Both the position numbers and the translations under genes were made by a program. A stretch of 49,108 nucleotides of DNA. Source: an uncultured marine group I thaumarchaeote. GTDB lineage: Archaea; Thermoproteota; Nitrososphaeria; Nitrososphaerales; Nitrosopumilaceae. Below, in pieces: positions 27,955-38,500 of the stretch (position 1 is the first letter of the stretch; the number at the start of each line of letters is the position of its first letter). Location: NCBI GenBank assembly GCA_902606965.1, contig CACLIK010000005.1, positions 1 through 49,108 on the forward strand, read 5' to 3'. The notes below the pieces were generated by a model. The model saw nothing but the letters and a program-made list of their open reading frames with translations, searched no databases and was not told the origin of the DNA.

Positions 27955-29757
27955 CTATCTTGGTCTCTTTGACTTTTCCTTTTTGGTTTGTTCAGGCTCT
28001 GGGTCCATTTCCATCTCTGGTTCTTGGTCCATCTCTGGTTCTGGGTCCATCTCTAGTTCTGGGTCAATTATGCTAAACTTTGACTTTTCCTCCAGCGTCA
28101 ATGCCTGCGCAAGATTCTCATTTACTTTCAGCGCGTCCAATAGGTATAGCGTCTCTGGAATTCCATGTTTGTTCTTTGTCTCAACTACAACATGTGATGT
28201 ATCCATAGGCTTTGCAAATATCATAGTGAAGACCACCTCAAACATTTCCAGGTTCTTTACGTCTGGGTCTTGAGATATCCTATGTGTGGCTCCAGCAACC
28301 TGAAAGAGCTGGGACTGTGAGACGTATGTAACCTGGTTATTCATGGGTGAGTAGTCAATGTGGGCAGTCTGATCAAAGTTTGCTGGTATGCTGAAAAATT
28401 CTGTGTGCACTGAGGCAAAGTGGATTTTTGTATATGTTGGGTTGTTAGGTGTGCTAAGTGTGACTGTTACGGGCTGTCCAACCAGAACCTCGGTGATCGG
28501 AACATTGGTCCAGGTGTTTATAATTCGATATTCATCATTGTTGATTTCTATCGTTCCACAGTTTCCAAGGATGATATGCTTTGAACATGTACCAGATGTA
28601 CTAGACGTTACACAGTCTACATCTGGGTTTTCATCTTCCATGAATATGATATGAACTTCTCCACGATTGTTACCTGGATCATCAGCATTATACGCTCCCA
28701 CTGCCAAGTCATTAATACAATTACTGTCAAAGTCACCAATCTCTGCAATGGATTTTCCAAATCTCTCAGTGGCGCTTACTGCAGGACCGTTTGTAATGCC
28801 AGCGTTAATCTCCACAGTTGATTTTACAGAGCCATCTGTATTCATATACATAATGTGTATTGTACCATCATTGTTACCGTTAGCATTATCTTTTGATGCT
28901 CCCACTGCCAAATCATTTACTCCATCGCCGTCAAGGTCACCTAAGTTTTCGACAGATTCACCGAAATCATCATTAGAGTTCAAATCCGGACCATTTTCCG
29001 TCGAATCATTAATCTCAACTGTAGAGTCTACAGAACCATCTGTGTTCATATACATAATGTGAACCGCTCCACGGTTAGTGCCTCCACCATCATCGCCCAA
29101 TGCACCCACTGCCAAGTCATTTACCCCATCGTTGTTCAAATCACCAATGTTTGCAATGGAGGTACCAAAGTTGTCACTGGCAGCTAACGATGGTCCATTT
29201 GTAGTAGAACTGTTAATCTCCACGATAGAAGCAACAGAACCGTCGGTATTCATGAATATGATGTGCACTGCACCAAGATTGGTACCAGTTCCCTCATCAT
29301 CATTGATTGCACCCACTGCCAAGTCATTTACTCCATCACCGTCAAGGTCACCTAAGTGTTCGACAGAATATCCAAATTGATCACCACCTGTTAAGTCAGG
29401 ACCGTTTTCCGTCGAATCATTGATCACTGCAGTTGATTTTACAGAGCCATCACTTTCCATGAACATGATGTGCACTGCACCTTTTTTGTTACCTCCTGTA
29501 CCGTCATAAATTGCACCAGCAGCTATGTCTTTAACACCATCTCCATCCAAATCACCTATATTTGCAACTGACCAACCAAACCGATCATTATTATCTAAGA
29601 CAGGACCATTTTCCGTCGAATCATTGATCACTGCAATTGATTTTACAGAACCGCTTGAATTCGAATCCGCAAACGCCTCAGATGGTAACTGGAAGAGAAG
29701 CGAACACATCGCAAATAATAAGATGAATAACTGAAGGCGACGTTTTCTAATTTTCAT
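27955..29757 (-). CDS. Secreted FG-GAP / integrin-alpha-like repeat protein
   Basis: Signal peptide; about five repeats of type DSTENGPDL...FGxSVxNxGDLDGDGVxDLAVGAxxDDxGxxNxGAVHIMYMNTDGSV; acidic DPEPEMDQEPEMEMDPEPE tail then KKEKSKRPR. Confidence 0.88.
   Translation of the reverse strand: MKIRKRRLQLFILLFAMCSLLFQLPSEAFADSNSSGSVKSIAVINDSTENGPVLDNNDRFGWSVANIGDLDGDGVKDIAAGAIYDGTGGNKKGAVHIMFMESDGSVKSTAVINDSTENGPDLTGGDQFGYSVEHLGDLDGDGVNDLAVGAINDDEGTGTNLGAVHIIFMNTDGSVASIVEINSSTTNGPSLAASDNFGTSIANIGDLNNDGVNDLAVGALGDDGGGTNRGAVHIMYMNTDGSVDSTVEINDSTENGPDLNSNDDFGESVENLGDLDGDGVNDLAVGASKDNANGNNDGTIHIMYMNTDGSVKSTVEINAGITNGPAVSATERFGKSIAEIGDFDSNCINDLAVGAYNADDPGNNRGEVHIIFMEDENPDVDCVTSSTSGTCSKHIILGNCGTIEINNDEYRIINTWTNVPITEVLVGQPVTVTLSTPNNPTYTKIHFASVHTEFFSIPANFDQTAHIDYSPMNNQVTYVSQSQLFQVAGATHRISQDPDVKNLEMFEVVFTMIFAKPMDTSHVVVETKNKHGIPETLYLLDALKVNENLAQALTLEEKSKFSIIDPELEMDPEPEMDQEPEMEMDPEPEQTKKEKSKRPR
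28640..29690 (-). repeat. In-gene tandem repeat array (about 180-bp unit, about five copies) encoding FG-GAP repeats
   Basis: Recurring DNA strings such as gcacccactgccaagtcatttactccatc and ccgtcgaatcattgatcactgc. Confidence 0.75.
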
Positions 29758-29811
29758 AGATCAGTTTTCCAGCAAAACTAAGTTAAAAACATACTATTTT
29801 CTACAGTCTCT

Positions 29812-30495
29812 ATGCTTCGGGATAGGACGTCAGAGTGGTTTGTTCCAAAATTTGGCTCTAGAAATTTTCGAGTAACAATAGGTCTGTTGTTTTTGCCATA
29901 CACCAGCATCGTTACATGCTTTGCGGCATGGGGTTCGCTCTCCGGTTCTTTTGAAACGGAACGACTCATTGCAATCAGTGTGATTTATTTTTTGGCACTT
30001 GGTGTCTCAGCCCACCTGCTGGACGCGGTTGGTGGAAAAACAAAGCCGTGGGGAGATTTGCCAAAGAGAAAACTCTGGACTGTATCAATGATTGTACTGG
30101 GAGTTGCATTTACAATTGGGATGTACTATGCCTTCTTGGATTCGCCCCTGCTGTTCGCGATAGGAATTGCGGAAGGCTTCTTCCTGTTTGCATATAATTT
30201 GGAATTGTTCGGGGGAAAGTTTCACAACAACTTGACAACCATAGTTGCATGGGCCATACTGCCAATTTTTGCCGGCTCGGCAATCCAGACGAACTCAATA
30301 TCGCTGGAAGCAATCATACTTTGCGGAATCTCTTCGGTTATAACTTACGTTTTGATAACGACATCAAGAAAGTACAAGCACCTGAGGCGCGATAACGGAA
30401 GTCATTCAGAGATTAAAAGGTGTGAGACCATCCTAAAACTTCTTACGGTTGGAGTTTTGGTTGGCACTGCAATATTTCTTGTTGTGAGATTCTAG
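29812..30495 (+). CDS. Multi-pass membrane protein, weakly UbiA-like
   Basis: Six or more hydrophobic segments; HLLDAVGGKTKPWGDLPKRKLW resembles a degenerate prenyltransferase loop. Confidence 0.6.
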   Translation: MLRDRTSEWFVPKFGSRNFRVTIGLLFLPYTSIVTCFAAWGSLSGSFETERLIAISVIYFLALGVSAHLLDAVGGKTKPWGDLPKRKLWTVSMIVLGVAFTIGMYYAFLDSPLLFAIGIAEGFFLFAYNLELFGGKFHNNLTTIVAWAILPIFAGSAIQTNSISLEAIILCGISSVITYVLITTSRKYKHLRRDNGSHSEIKRCETILKLLTVGVLVGTAIFLVVRF

Positions 30496-31565
30496 TTTGG
30501 CTTGAGGATTATCTTTCCGACCAGCCCTTTTCCATTGAGCATTTTGTTGTGGGCCTCCACCGCGTTCTCAAGTGTAAAGACAGAATCGATAATTGCCTTT
30601 ATCTTTCCCTGACCCATCCAGTGAAATCCAGCCTCCAACTCAGCGCGAGTTCCCTGTGTGGAGCCTAAAATGTTGATTCCCTTGAAAAATATTTGGCGCA
30701 GGTCGGTTGGCGAATCATATCCAGTCGTAGCCCCCGTGGTTACGACTGTAGCGCCATACTTCAGTAGTGTCAGTTCCTTGTTCCAGTGGGAGCCACCAAT
30801 ATGCTCAAAGATTACATCAACTCCCGGTGAGACACCATCTCTCTTCGCAATCTCTTTTGTTATTCCCCTGACTTCTTTGTGCCAGTCTTCCTTTCTATGA
30901 TCCACGGCATAATCTGCTCCAAGTTCTTTGAGCCTTTCCAGTTTGTCAGGACTTGCTGTGGCAATGACTACACATCCATACAGTTTTGCAATTTGAATTC
31001 CAAATATTCCAACGCCGGAGCTGCCGCCCATGACAAGAACAGTTTGACCCGGCTTAATCTTAGCCCGTCCAACCAGCATGTGCCAGGATGTTAGAAGAGT
31101 CATTGACGCAGCCGCAGCTTCATCATAACTTACATTGTCCGGAATTTTTAGGACGTTAATTTCTGGAAGATGTGCAACTTCACAGTAGCCACCCCAAAGT
31201 GGTCCAGTTTCAAATCCCCAAATTTTTCGTTGCCTACAATCATATTCCCTGCCGTCGGTACATAGTGCACAGACGCGGCATGACATGTTTCCATGGGAAA
31301 CAATCCTGTCTCCAACCTTGATGTTTTTTACATTGTCACCAATTGCGATTACTTCGCCCGCAGCATCGGTTCCAGAAACGTGTGGCAATGGAACGGCAAG
31401 TGGCTTTCCTCTCATGCCCCATATGTCATCATAGTTTAGTGCCGCAGCCTTTACACGAAAAATTACATCGTTTGGTTTTGGTGTGGGCTCTGGAATATCC
31501 TTTATCTGTAAAATAGATTCAAAATCGTCATCCTGTGCATAATTTTCGTAGACTAGTGCCTTCAT
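30492..31565 (-). CDS. Zinc-binding medium-chain alcohol dehydrogenase / quinone oxidoreductase family
   Basis: AALNYDDIWGMRGKP, HVSGTDAAGEVIAIGDNV, CRVCALCTDGREYDC, VLVMGGSSGVGIFGIQIAK. Confidence 0.92.
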   Translation of the reverse strand: MKALVYENYAQDDDFESILQIKDIPEPTPKPNDVIFRVKAAALNYDDIWGMRGKPLAVPLPHVSGTDAAGEVIAIGDNVKNIKVGDRIVSHGNMSCRVCALCTDGREYDCRQRKIWGFETGPLWGGYCEVAHLPEINVLKIPDNVSYDEAAAASMTLLTSWHMLVGRAKIKPGQTVLVMGGSSGVGIFGIQIAKLYGCVVIATASPDKLERLKELGADYAVDHRKEDWHKEVRGITKEIAKRDGVSPGVDVIFEHIGGSHWNKELTLLKYGATVVTTGATTGYDSPTDLRQIFFKGINILGSTQGTRAELEAGFHWMGQGKIKAIIDSVFTLENAVEAHNKMLNGKGLVGKIILKPN

Positions 31566-31593
31566 CTCTGATATTTTTAAAAATATACCATAC

Positions 31594-32271
31594 TTATTTT
31601 GTACCAGTTAAGATGGCTGCTGCACCGTATGTAAGGTATTGATGGTTTACTTTCAACCCATTTTTCTTCATTACATCAGAATAACTCTCCAGCCATTTGG
31701 TTCTTCGAATTAATTTTGGTAGTCCTATTAGCGCGTCCTTCCAACTTGGAATGAAACATCCCACCAACCGCAGGAAAGTAAGAAAGAAGTTCCACAGACC
31801 CTTCACAACTGGATTTTTTGGATATGTAAAATCGTGGAAGACAATCTTGCCGCCAGGCTTGAGATGTGCTATACAATTTTTTACAAGTATTTCAGGGTCA
31901 CAATATTTTGGCAGATAGGATCCAGTAATACAATCGAATTTGGAATCCAGTTTGAATTTTTCTGCGTCGTCAAGAATAAATGAGATGTTGTCAAATGAAT
32001 CTGAATTTTGCTTGGCAACATCGAGATAACTTTTCGTTATGTCAATCCCAACAATCTTTGCACTGGGAAATTTTTCCGCAATTTCTCTGGTAAGAATTCC
32101 AGTACCACATGCTAGGTCCAAGAAAGAACTTCCATCAGAAATTTGCTCTAACATCTTTCTCTTCCAGTATTTGTCCTTGCCCAACGTGCCATACGAAACA
32201 ACGCCATCATATGTTGTCCCGGTCTCATCAAAAAATTTAGGTACAAGATTTTTCGCCGATTCTGCCAACAT
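31594..32271 (-). CDS. Class I SAM-dependent methyltransferase (UbiE/MenG-like)
   Basis: FLDLACGTGILTREIAEKFPSAKIVGIDITKSYLDVAK...LKPGGKIVFHDFTYPKNP. Confidence 0.87.
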   Translation of the reverse strand: MLAESAKNLVPKFFDETGTTYDGVVSYGTLGKDKYWKRKMLEQISDGSSFLDLACGTGILTREIAEKFPSAKIVGIDITKSYLDVAKQNSDSFDNISFILDDAEKFKLDSKFDCITGSYLPKYCDPEILVKNCIAHLKPGGKIVFHDFTYPKNPVVKGLWNFFLTFLRLVGCFIPSWKDALIGLPKLIRRTKWLESYSDVMKKNGLKVNHQYLTYGAAAILTGTK

Positions 32272-32303
32272 TATATATCACGCATCAAGTAATTTAAAGA
32301 ATA

Positions 32304-32927
32304 ATGATAAATGAAAAAATCCAGAACGTACTGTCGAGATTAGAAAAAGATATTGATTATGAGAACAATCATCGGAGTGAAGTCCCAAGCGAGGAGAGAC
32401 TGAATTGCATATCAAAAAACATTGGGATGTTCTACAACATTATGCTAAAATCCATAAACGCTAAAAAAATTCTTGAGATTGGTATGTCTGTGGGCTATTC
32501 TGGGCTCTGGTTTGCCGACGCGGTAATGTCAAGCACACAATCCGATGGACAGATTATAACAATTGATAGGGAGAAATTCAAAATTGATCAGGCAACGCAG
32601 AACTTTGACGAGGCTGGAGTGAGTTCATTAATCAAAATCAGAGAGGGCGAAGCTAGGAAAATTTTACATGAAATAAAGGAAGAGTTTGGTGAAAATTATT
32701 TTGATTTTATTTTTATTGATGCAGATAAGGAAAGTTATATCGAATATTTTGATTTGTGCTTGCCCTTGGTAAGGAAGGGAGGAATAATTGGTGCTGATAA
32801 TATTTTGTTCCCGGAAAGATTCAACGAGATGATGACAGATTATCTGTCTCATGTTAGGAGCAATCCGAATGTTCAGTCGGTTACTGTACCAATTGATAAT
32901 GGTGAGGAAATAACTTTCAAACTGTAA
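32304..32927 (+). CDS. O-methyltransferase family 3 (CCoAOMT-like)
   Basis: KKILEIGMSVGYSGLWFADAV...FDFIFIDADKESYIEYFDLCLPLVRKGGIIGADNILF. Confidence 0.9.
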   Translation: MINEKIQNVLSRLEKDIDYENNHRSEVPSEERLNCISKNIGMFYNIMLKSINAKKILEIGMSVGYSGLWFADAVMSSTQSDGQIITIDREKFKIDQATQNFDEAGVSSLIKIREGEARKILHEIKEEFGENYFDFIFIDADKESYIEYFDLCLPLVRKGGIIGADNILFPERFNEMMTDYLSHVRSNPNVQSVTVPIDNGEEITFKL

Positions 32928-32929
32928 GA

Positions 32930-33100
32930 TTATGTCTTTTTAACGCCCAGAGTTCTGTTTTTGAGTCGCAGATAGTTGTTATGACACTTTCTGCATCTTG
33001 TCGCACTAATTGGATTCCGTGCCCCACATGTGAAGCAAATTTTCATATGAAGTCGAGCCTTTTGTGCAATCTGTTTTTTTTCAGGGTCTGTTACTGGCAT
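32930..33100 (-). CDS. rpl40e: 50S ribosomal protein L40e; not in ORF track
   Basis: Manual translation MPVTDPEKKQIAQKARLHMKICFTCGARNPISATRCRKCHNNYLRLKNRTLGVKKT*; CxxC...CxxC zinc motif typical of L40e. Confidence 0.95.
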   Translation of the reverse strand: MPVTDPEKKQIAQKARLHMKICFTCGARNPISATRCRKCHNNYLRLKNRTLGVKKT

Positions 33101-33129
33101 GATTTCACCTCAAAATTACTCCGTATAAA

Positions 33130-34032
33130 CTATTTTTTTTCCATCTTTCCAGCTAATAGTATCGGGACTTCTACTGGTCTTTTCGCAACTGGAATGTTAG
33201 CTTTTGTGAACATTTCTATTTTAGATTCAGCCGAACCGTAATTTCCCATGACAATTGCGCCTGCATGCCCCATTCTCTTTTCCTTTGGAGCTTTTCTACC
33301 GGCTACATAAGCTACAATTGGTTTTTTGAAATTCTCATCAATTATTTTTTGGGCAAATACTTCCTCTGCATCTCCTCCTATTTCACCAACAACTACAATT
33401 CCATCAAGGTCAGGATAATCCTTTACCATATCAAATGCGTCAATTAGTCTGGTACCATTTATTGGATCACCTCCAATGCCAAGCGTGATGCATTGCCCAA
33501 ACCCAGAGGTTGAAAGATTATTGCTAATCTCATAAAGCAGAGTTCCACTTTTTGATAGGACGGCCACATTTCCAAACTTGAACGGTGATGCAGGCATGAT
33601 TCCAATCTTGATTAAATCTGGTATCATAACTCCAGGTGTATTTGGACCTATCATAATTGCACCTTTTTCTTTTGCAAGTTCAATTGTTTTCATTGCGTCT
33701 TGTACTGGTACATGTTCTGGAATAGCTATAAGCAGTTTTATTCCCGCTTCTAACGCATCCTTTGCTGCACCTAAAAAGAATTTAGCAGGAACAAACATTA
33801 TAGAAATTTTTGCACCTGTTGCATCTACAGCCTCTTTGACTGTTTCATAAATCGGAACTGAATTCTCAAATTTCTGACCACCCTTACCTGGAGTAACACC
33901 AGCAACTATGTTGGTGCCATATTCCATCATTAGTTTGGTGTGACGCGTACCAAACTTTCCAGTGATGCCTTGCACTATGACAGGCTGTTTTTCAGACCCT
34001 TTTCCTTTCAAAAGTTCAAAGATGTCAGTCAT
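33130..34032 (-). CDS. sucD: Succinyl-CoA ligase (ADP-forming) alpha subunit
   Basis: VQGITGKFGTRHTKLMMEYGTNIVAGVTPGKGG; GHAGAIVMG phospho-His motif. Confidence 0.95.
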   Translation of the reverse strand: MTDIFELLKGKGSEKQPVIVQGITGKFGTRHTKLMMEYGTNIVAGVTPGKGGQKFENSVPIYETVKEAVDATGAKISIMFVPAKFFLGAAKDALEAGIKLLIAIPEHVPVQDAMKTIELAKEKGAIMIGPNTPGVMIPDLIKIGIMPASPFKFGNVAVLSKSGTLLYEISNNLSTSGFGQCITLGIGGDPINGTRLIDAFDMVKDYPDLDGIVVVGEIGGDAEEVFAQKIIDENFKKPIVAYVAGRKAPKEKRMGHAGAIVMGNYGSAESKIEMFTKANIPVAKRPVEVPILLAGKMEKK

Positions 34033-35135
34033 TTATTGACCTCCATAACCACATTGTTGATTGCCTCTTCAATTGATGGAGATAATTTTGTTTCACTATC
34101 TTTCAACATCTCTTTTGATTTTTCTGATTCTGCACCCATCAATCTAGCAAAAACTGGTAAAACTATTATCTTGTCATCATATGCTTTGAGAAATGCGGAT
34201 GCTACAATACTTGTTTTTACTATTCCACCATACAAATTTACCAGGACAGCTTTGACATCTTTCATTTTGCTGATGAGAGTTAAAGCCTCGTAGACTGATT
34301 CTGTAGTAGCAGTACCACCAACATCTAGGAAGCAAGCAGCCTTTCCTCCGTTGTCAGTGAGCATGTCAAGCGTTGACATTACAAGACCTGCACCGTTTCC
34401 GATAACAGCTATGTTACCGTCTAATTCTACAAGTGAAAATCCGCTTTCCTCCGCCTTTTTTTCAAGCTCAGTTTTTTCCTGATATTTTGCAAGTTCTTTA
34501 TGTCTGAAGTTAGAATTATCGTCAGTCATCATCTTGCCATCTAGCGCCATCATGGAACCGTCCTTAAGTATTACAAGAGGATTAATTTCCGTTAACTCCG
34601 CTTCTTTCTCTACCGTTAGTTTTGATAGTTTTTGTAAAATGTCCACAAAATGTGGAATTGAATTTTCTGTAAGACCAATTTTCTGCGCAACTTCTTTGGC
34701 AACCTTTTCCGTTACCTCACCTAATCCTACTTCTTGAATCACTTGATCCTTTACTGATTCAATTTCAACCCCGCCCTCAGCTGATGAAATTACTGTGTAG
34801 CATCTTTTGCTTCTGTTAAGGAACAGCGAGAGATAGATTTCTTTTTCGTACTCTGTCATTTTTTCAAGCAGAATAGCGCGAGTTTTTTCGCCTTTGATTG
34901 TCATGTTAAGAATCTCTGGATATTTTAATTCAAATTCATCCTCATTGTGACATTTTTGAATGCCACCAGCCTTTCCACGACCGCCCACGGGAACCTGAGC
35001 CTTTATCACAAACGGATATCCGATTTTCTCGGCGTCCTTTCTTCCACTTTCTATGTCCTTGGAGGCAATACTCTCTGGAACCCTAATATCATATTCCTTG
35101 AATAGTTCCTTAGCTTGGTATTCTAATAATCTCAC
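34029..35135 (-). CDS. sucC: Succinyl-CoA ligase beta subunit
   Basis: MRLLEYQAKELFKEYDIRVPES...KAQVPVGGRGKAGGIQ; stop overlaps sucD start (ATGA). Confidence 0.95.
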   Translation of the reverse strand: MRLLEYQAKELFKEYDIRVPESIASKDIESGRKDAEKIGYPFVIKAQVPVGGRGKAGGIQKCHNEDEFELKYPEILNMTIKGEKTRAILLEKMTEYEKEIYLSLFLNRSKRCYTVISSAEGGVEIESVKDQVIQEVGLGEVTEKVAKEVAQKIGLTENSIPHFVDILQKLSKLTVEKEAELTEINPLVILKDGSMMALDGKMMTDDNSNFRHKELAKYQEKTELEKKAEESGFSLVELDGNIAVIGNGAGLVMSTLDMLTDNGGKAACFLDVGGTATTESVYEALTLISKMKDVKAVLVNLYGGIVKTSIVASAFLKAYDDKIIVLPVFARLMGAESEKSKEMLKDSETKLSPSIEEAINNVVMEVNK

Positions 35136-35181
35136 AAAAATTGTCGTATTGAGAAGTTTATAATCGTAGCAGTGATTCCTG

Positions 35182-35511
35182 TCACTTTAATTTTTTTTCT
35201 AAAAGTTCAACCGTTTCTAAGAACAAATCCTTGCTTTTTCTCAAAAGCCTGTCTGGGAATTCCTCTAATTTGAATACTAATTGCTGGTTAATTGTTGGCA
35301 CGACCATTCCTCCAGATACAATTAACTGCTCAACAACGTAATCACTCGTTAACGTGCAAACTATCTCTTCATACGAATCTTCTTCTTCTTCCATGGTTTG
35401 GCGATAAAGCACTATGGGTGTGTTTGTTTTGGCAACAACCCGTGAACCCTCTTTTAGAAGATCTGTCAGATGTTGGAGAGACCACGAATCAAGACTAATC
35501 TGCTTGACCAT
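35182..35511 (-). CDS. Conserved hypothetical protein
   Basis: 109 aa ORF between sucC and ileS. Confidence 0.65.
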   Translation of the reverse strand: MVKQISLDSWSLQHLTDLLKEGSRVVAKTNTPIVLYRQTMEEEEDSYEEIVCTLTSDYVVEQLIVSGGMVVPTINQQLVFKLEEFPDRLLRKSKDLFLETVELLEKKLK

Positions 35512-35555
35512 GGTTAGCCTATGCGTTTTTTGTATTTATGATGATTGTTACGTTA

Positions 35556-38500
35556 CTATTCAACCGAAATTCTAATTTTTTGACCATCTATGTCGTCATC
35601 CTTGTATTTTTTACATGTTTGCGTAAAGTTTACTTGTTTAACCCTGACCAAAAACGAAAGATCTTCGGTTTTACTTTTTATCATGGATAGTGATTCGTCA
35701 TCAAGATCCAATATTGAGGCTGTATTCAATACATCAGTTGGGTTATAGCCTCTCTCCTTTCTTAGTGCCTGTAGCCTTCTAGCAAGATCCTTGATTAGAC
35801 CTTTTGCCATCAATTCCTCATTTCTTTCAGTTGAGATGATGCCAATTAGATTATTTCTTCTTGAGAATGTAAAACCTTCCTGAACATCAAACTCAATTAT
35901 GAAATCATCCATATCTAAAGAAATTTTTGTTCCATTAACATCAAACGTGAACGAACTATCTTTTTCGAGCCCTTGTATTATCTCATCAGGTTTAGTTTCG
36001 GAAAAAGTTTCTAGTAGCTTACCAAGATTTTGTTTTGCCTTTGGACCAATTGTTTTTCTGTTCAGTTCAATCTTTGGGATCACTGGTATGCCAGATTTTT
36101 TCATCTCTAGCATTTCTGATATTCCTTCATGATTTTCAAGTTCAATAATTTTGTAATCTTCTACATTTAACTGGGTTTGCAACAGTTCTGATAACAGTTC
36201 AATTTTTTTTTGCCATCCTTTTTCTACACATATTATTGCGTGTTTTAATGGCCATCTTCTTTTCAATTTTCCTTTCATTCGTGCAGCAGCACAAACAGAA
36301 ACAATTTCATTCATTATGTCGAATGATTCTTCAACACTTTCATTAACTAATGTGGGTGTGGATTTTGGCCATGATTCCAGGAGTATTGATTTTTTTTCTC
36401 CAAATATTGTAGTATACAGGTACTCACTTGTAAACGGTGAAAATGGGTGTATCAAAATGTCCAGAACCTTCAATGATTCGGCTATGATTGCATAGATAAC
36501 ATGCCTTCTATCTTTTTTAGTTTCATCGTCATTCCAAAGTTCCGGCTTTGTGATTGGGATGTAAATTTGGCTTAGTGAATTTATTAGAAAATCTTCTATG
36601 GCACTTGCTGATTCGTGGAATTTGCATTTAATATTTGACATTGTTGATAACTCAATGGTTTTTTGAAGTTTTGATAACAACCAGATGTCCGTAGATGTAA
36701 GCATGTCATTGTCCTTTGCCCAACCAATCGTTGTTACATTCATGTTGAATTTGTCGTATTCACTATTCTGTTTAAAGTACAAGTGAATATGGAAAAGTGT
36801 ACTTAGAATTTGATACGGTCTTGACATCAGCTCTTTTGTACTAAAATTCAGAGTTTCAATCGGGCTAGACTTCCACATGAAATAGAATCTTACAAGATCT
36901 ACAGGATATTTGTCAAGTAAATCAGATGCATCAAGTACATTTCCAGTACTCTTACTCATCTTGTTACCTTTTTCATCAAGAACGTGTCCTTGGAATAGAA
37001 ATGAATTGTATGGTGATGTGTCTTTGTTATTTAAAATCACATTCTCGATTAATAGCGTATATGCCCAACCACGTGTCTGATCAATTCCTTCTGTAAAGAA
37101 TGGAGCCGGTATAGTTTTTTTGTATTCGTCATCGCTTAATGAGGCAAAGGGTGCAGCACCACTGTTATGCCAAGTATCTAAAACAAATTCCTCACGCTGC
37201 ATCTTTGCGTCGCATTTTTTACATTTGATCGAAACTCGGTCTATCCACGGTCTGTGTAATTCAAAGTCAGGTCCATCAGGAAGATCGTCAGCTAAATCAA
37301 CAATTTCTTTTCTTGAAAACAATCTTTCAATGTTTTCACATTCAGTGCACTTCCAGATTGGTAATGGGCAACCCCAAAATCTTTCCCTTGAGATGCACCA
37401 TGGGTGTTTTTCTTTAATTATTTCTAAAAATCTGTTCTTTGGTTGATCAAAAAAGTATTCAACTTTTTGTGCAGCATCAACTGCTTTATCGTTAAGTCTA
37501 TCAAGCATGTAAAAGTATTCTCTTCGCGCAAGCCAAACTAGCTTGTGTTGAGAGCGCCAACATAGTGGGTATTTGTGCTTGATTTTGCCAATTCTCACCA
37601 ATGCGTTTTTTTCTTTAACATCATTTACAATTTTTTCATCAGCATCACGTACAAACATTCCTGCATACTTTCCTGCATCTTCAGTAAACTTTACTCCATC
37701 ATCAATGGGGGAAAAAATCTCAACCTTTCTCTTCATCGCAATATTATAGTCATCCTCACCATTAGCTGGAGAAAGATGAACGATACCAGTACCCGTATTA
37801 ACATCAACAAATTTTTCAGCGACTGCAACATGATAGTTCTCTTCTTTTGACATTTTTTCCAAGCCAGAAATATTATCGAGTAGAGGATGAACGTATTTTT
37901 TACCTTCAAATTCTGAACCGCTAGTTGTTTTCAATACTTTGTATTCTTCCACTTTCGCTTCTTTCATAAATTCTTCAAGACGAATTTTTCCGACAATCCA
38001 TGTTTCATCGCCAACTGTTACGTAAACATATTCTTCATCTGGATTGAATCCAACCATCGCATCTGTTACAAGTGTAAATGGCATGGTAGTCCATACAATC
38101 AAATACACATCTTCGTCCTCTAGTTTTACCTTGTAATACAGGGAAGGATCCTGTACCATCTCGTAACCCTGATTAACTTCAGAATGGCTTAGTGAAGTTT
38201 GGCAACTTGGGCAGTATGCAACAACCCTGTACCCTTCTGTAAGAATGTCATTCTCGTGAGCGCGTTTTAGTAATTTCCATTCTTTTTCAATATACTCATC
38301 CTTGTATGTCCAGTATGCGTTTTCTTGGTCAAATGACATTCCCAATTTTTTATCTACATCAAGCCATTTCTGATGAAATTTTGAAACAATTTTTTTACAC
38401 TGTTCTACCAAGTTTTCAATCTGCTGCTGTGTTGTAATTTCACCCTTTCCATTTTTTATCCCAAGTTCTTTTTCAGCCTGTAATTCTACTGGAAGGCCTT

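Noticed and set aside
28667-29380. Plus-strand repetitive ORFs (PTAKSFTPSPSRSPK...) opposite the FG-GAP gene
   Set aside because: Antisense shadows of the FG-GAP repeats.
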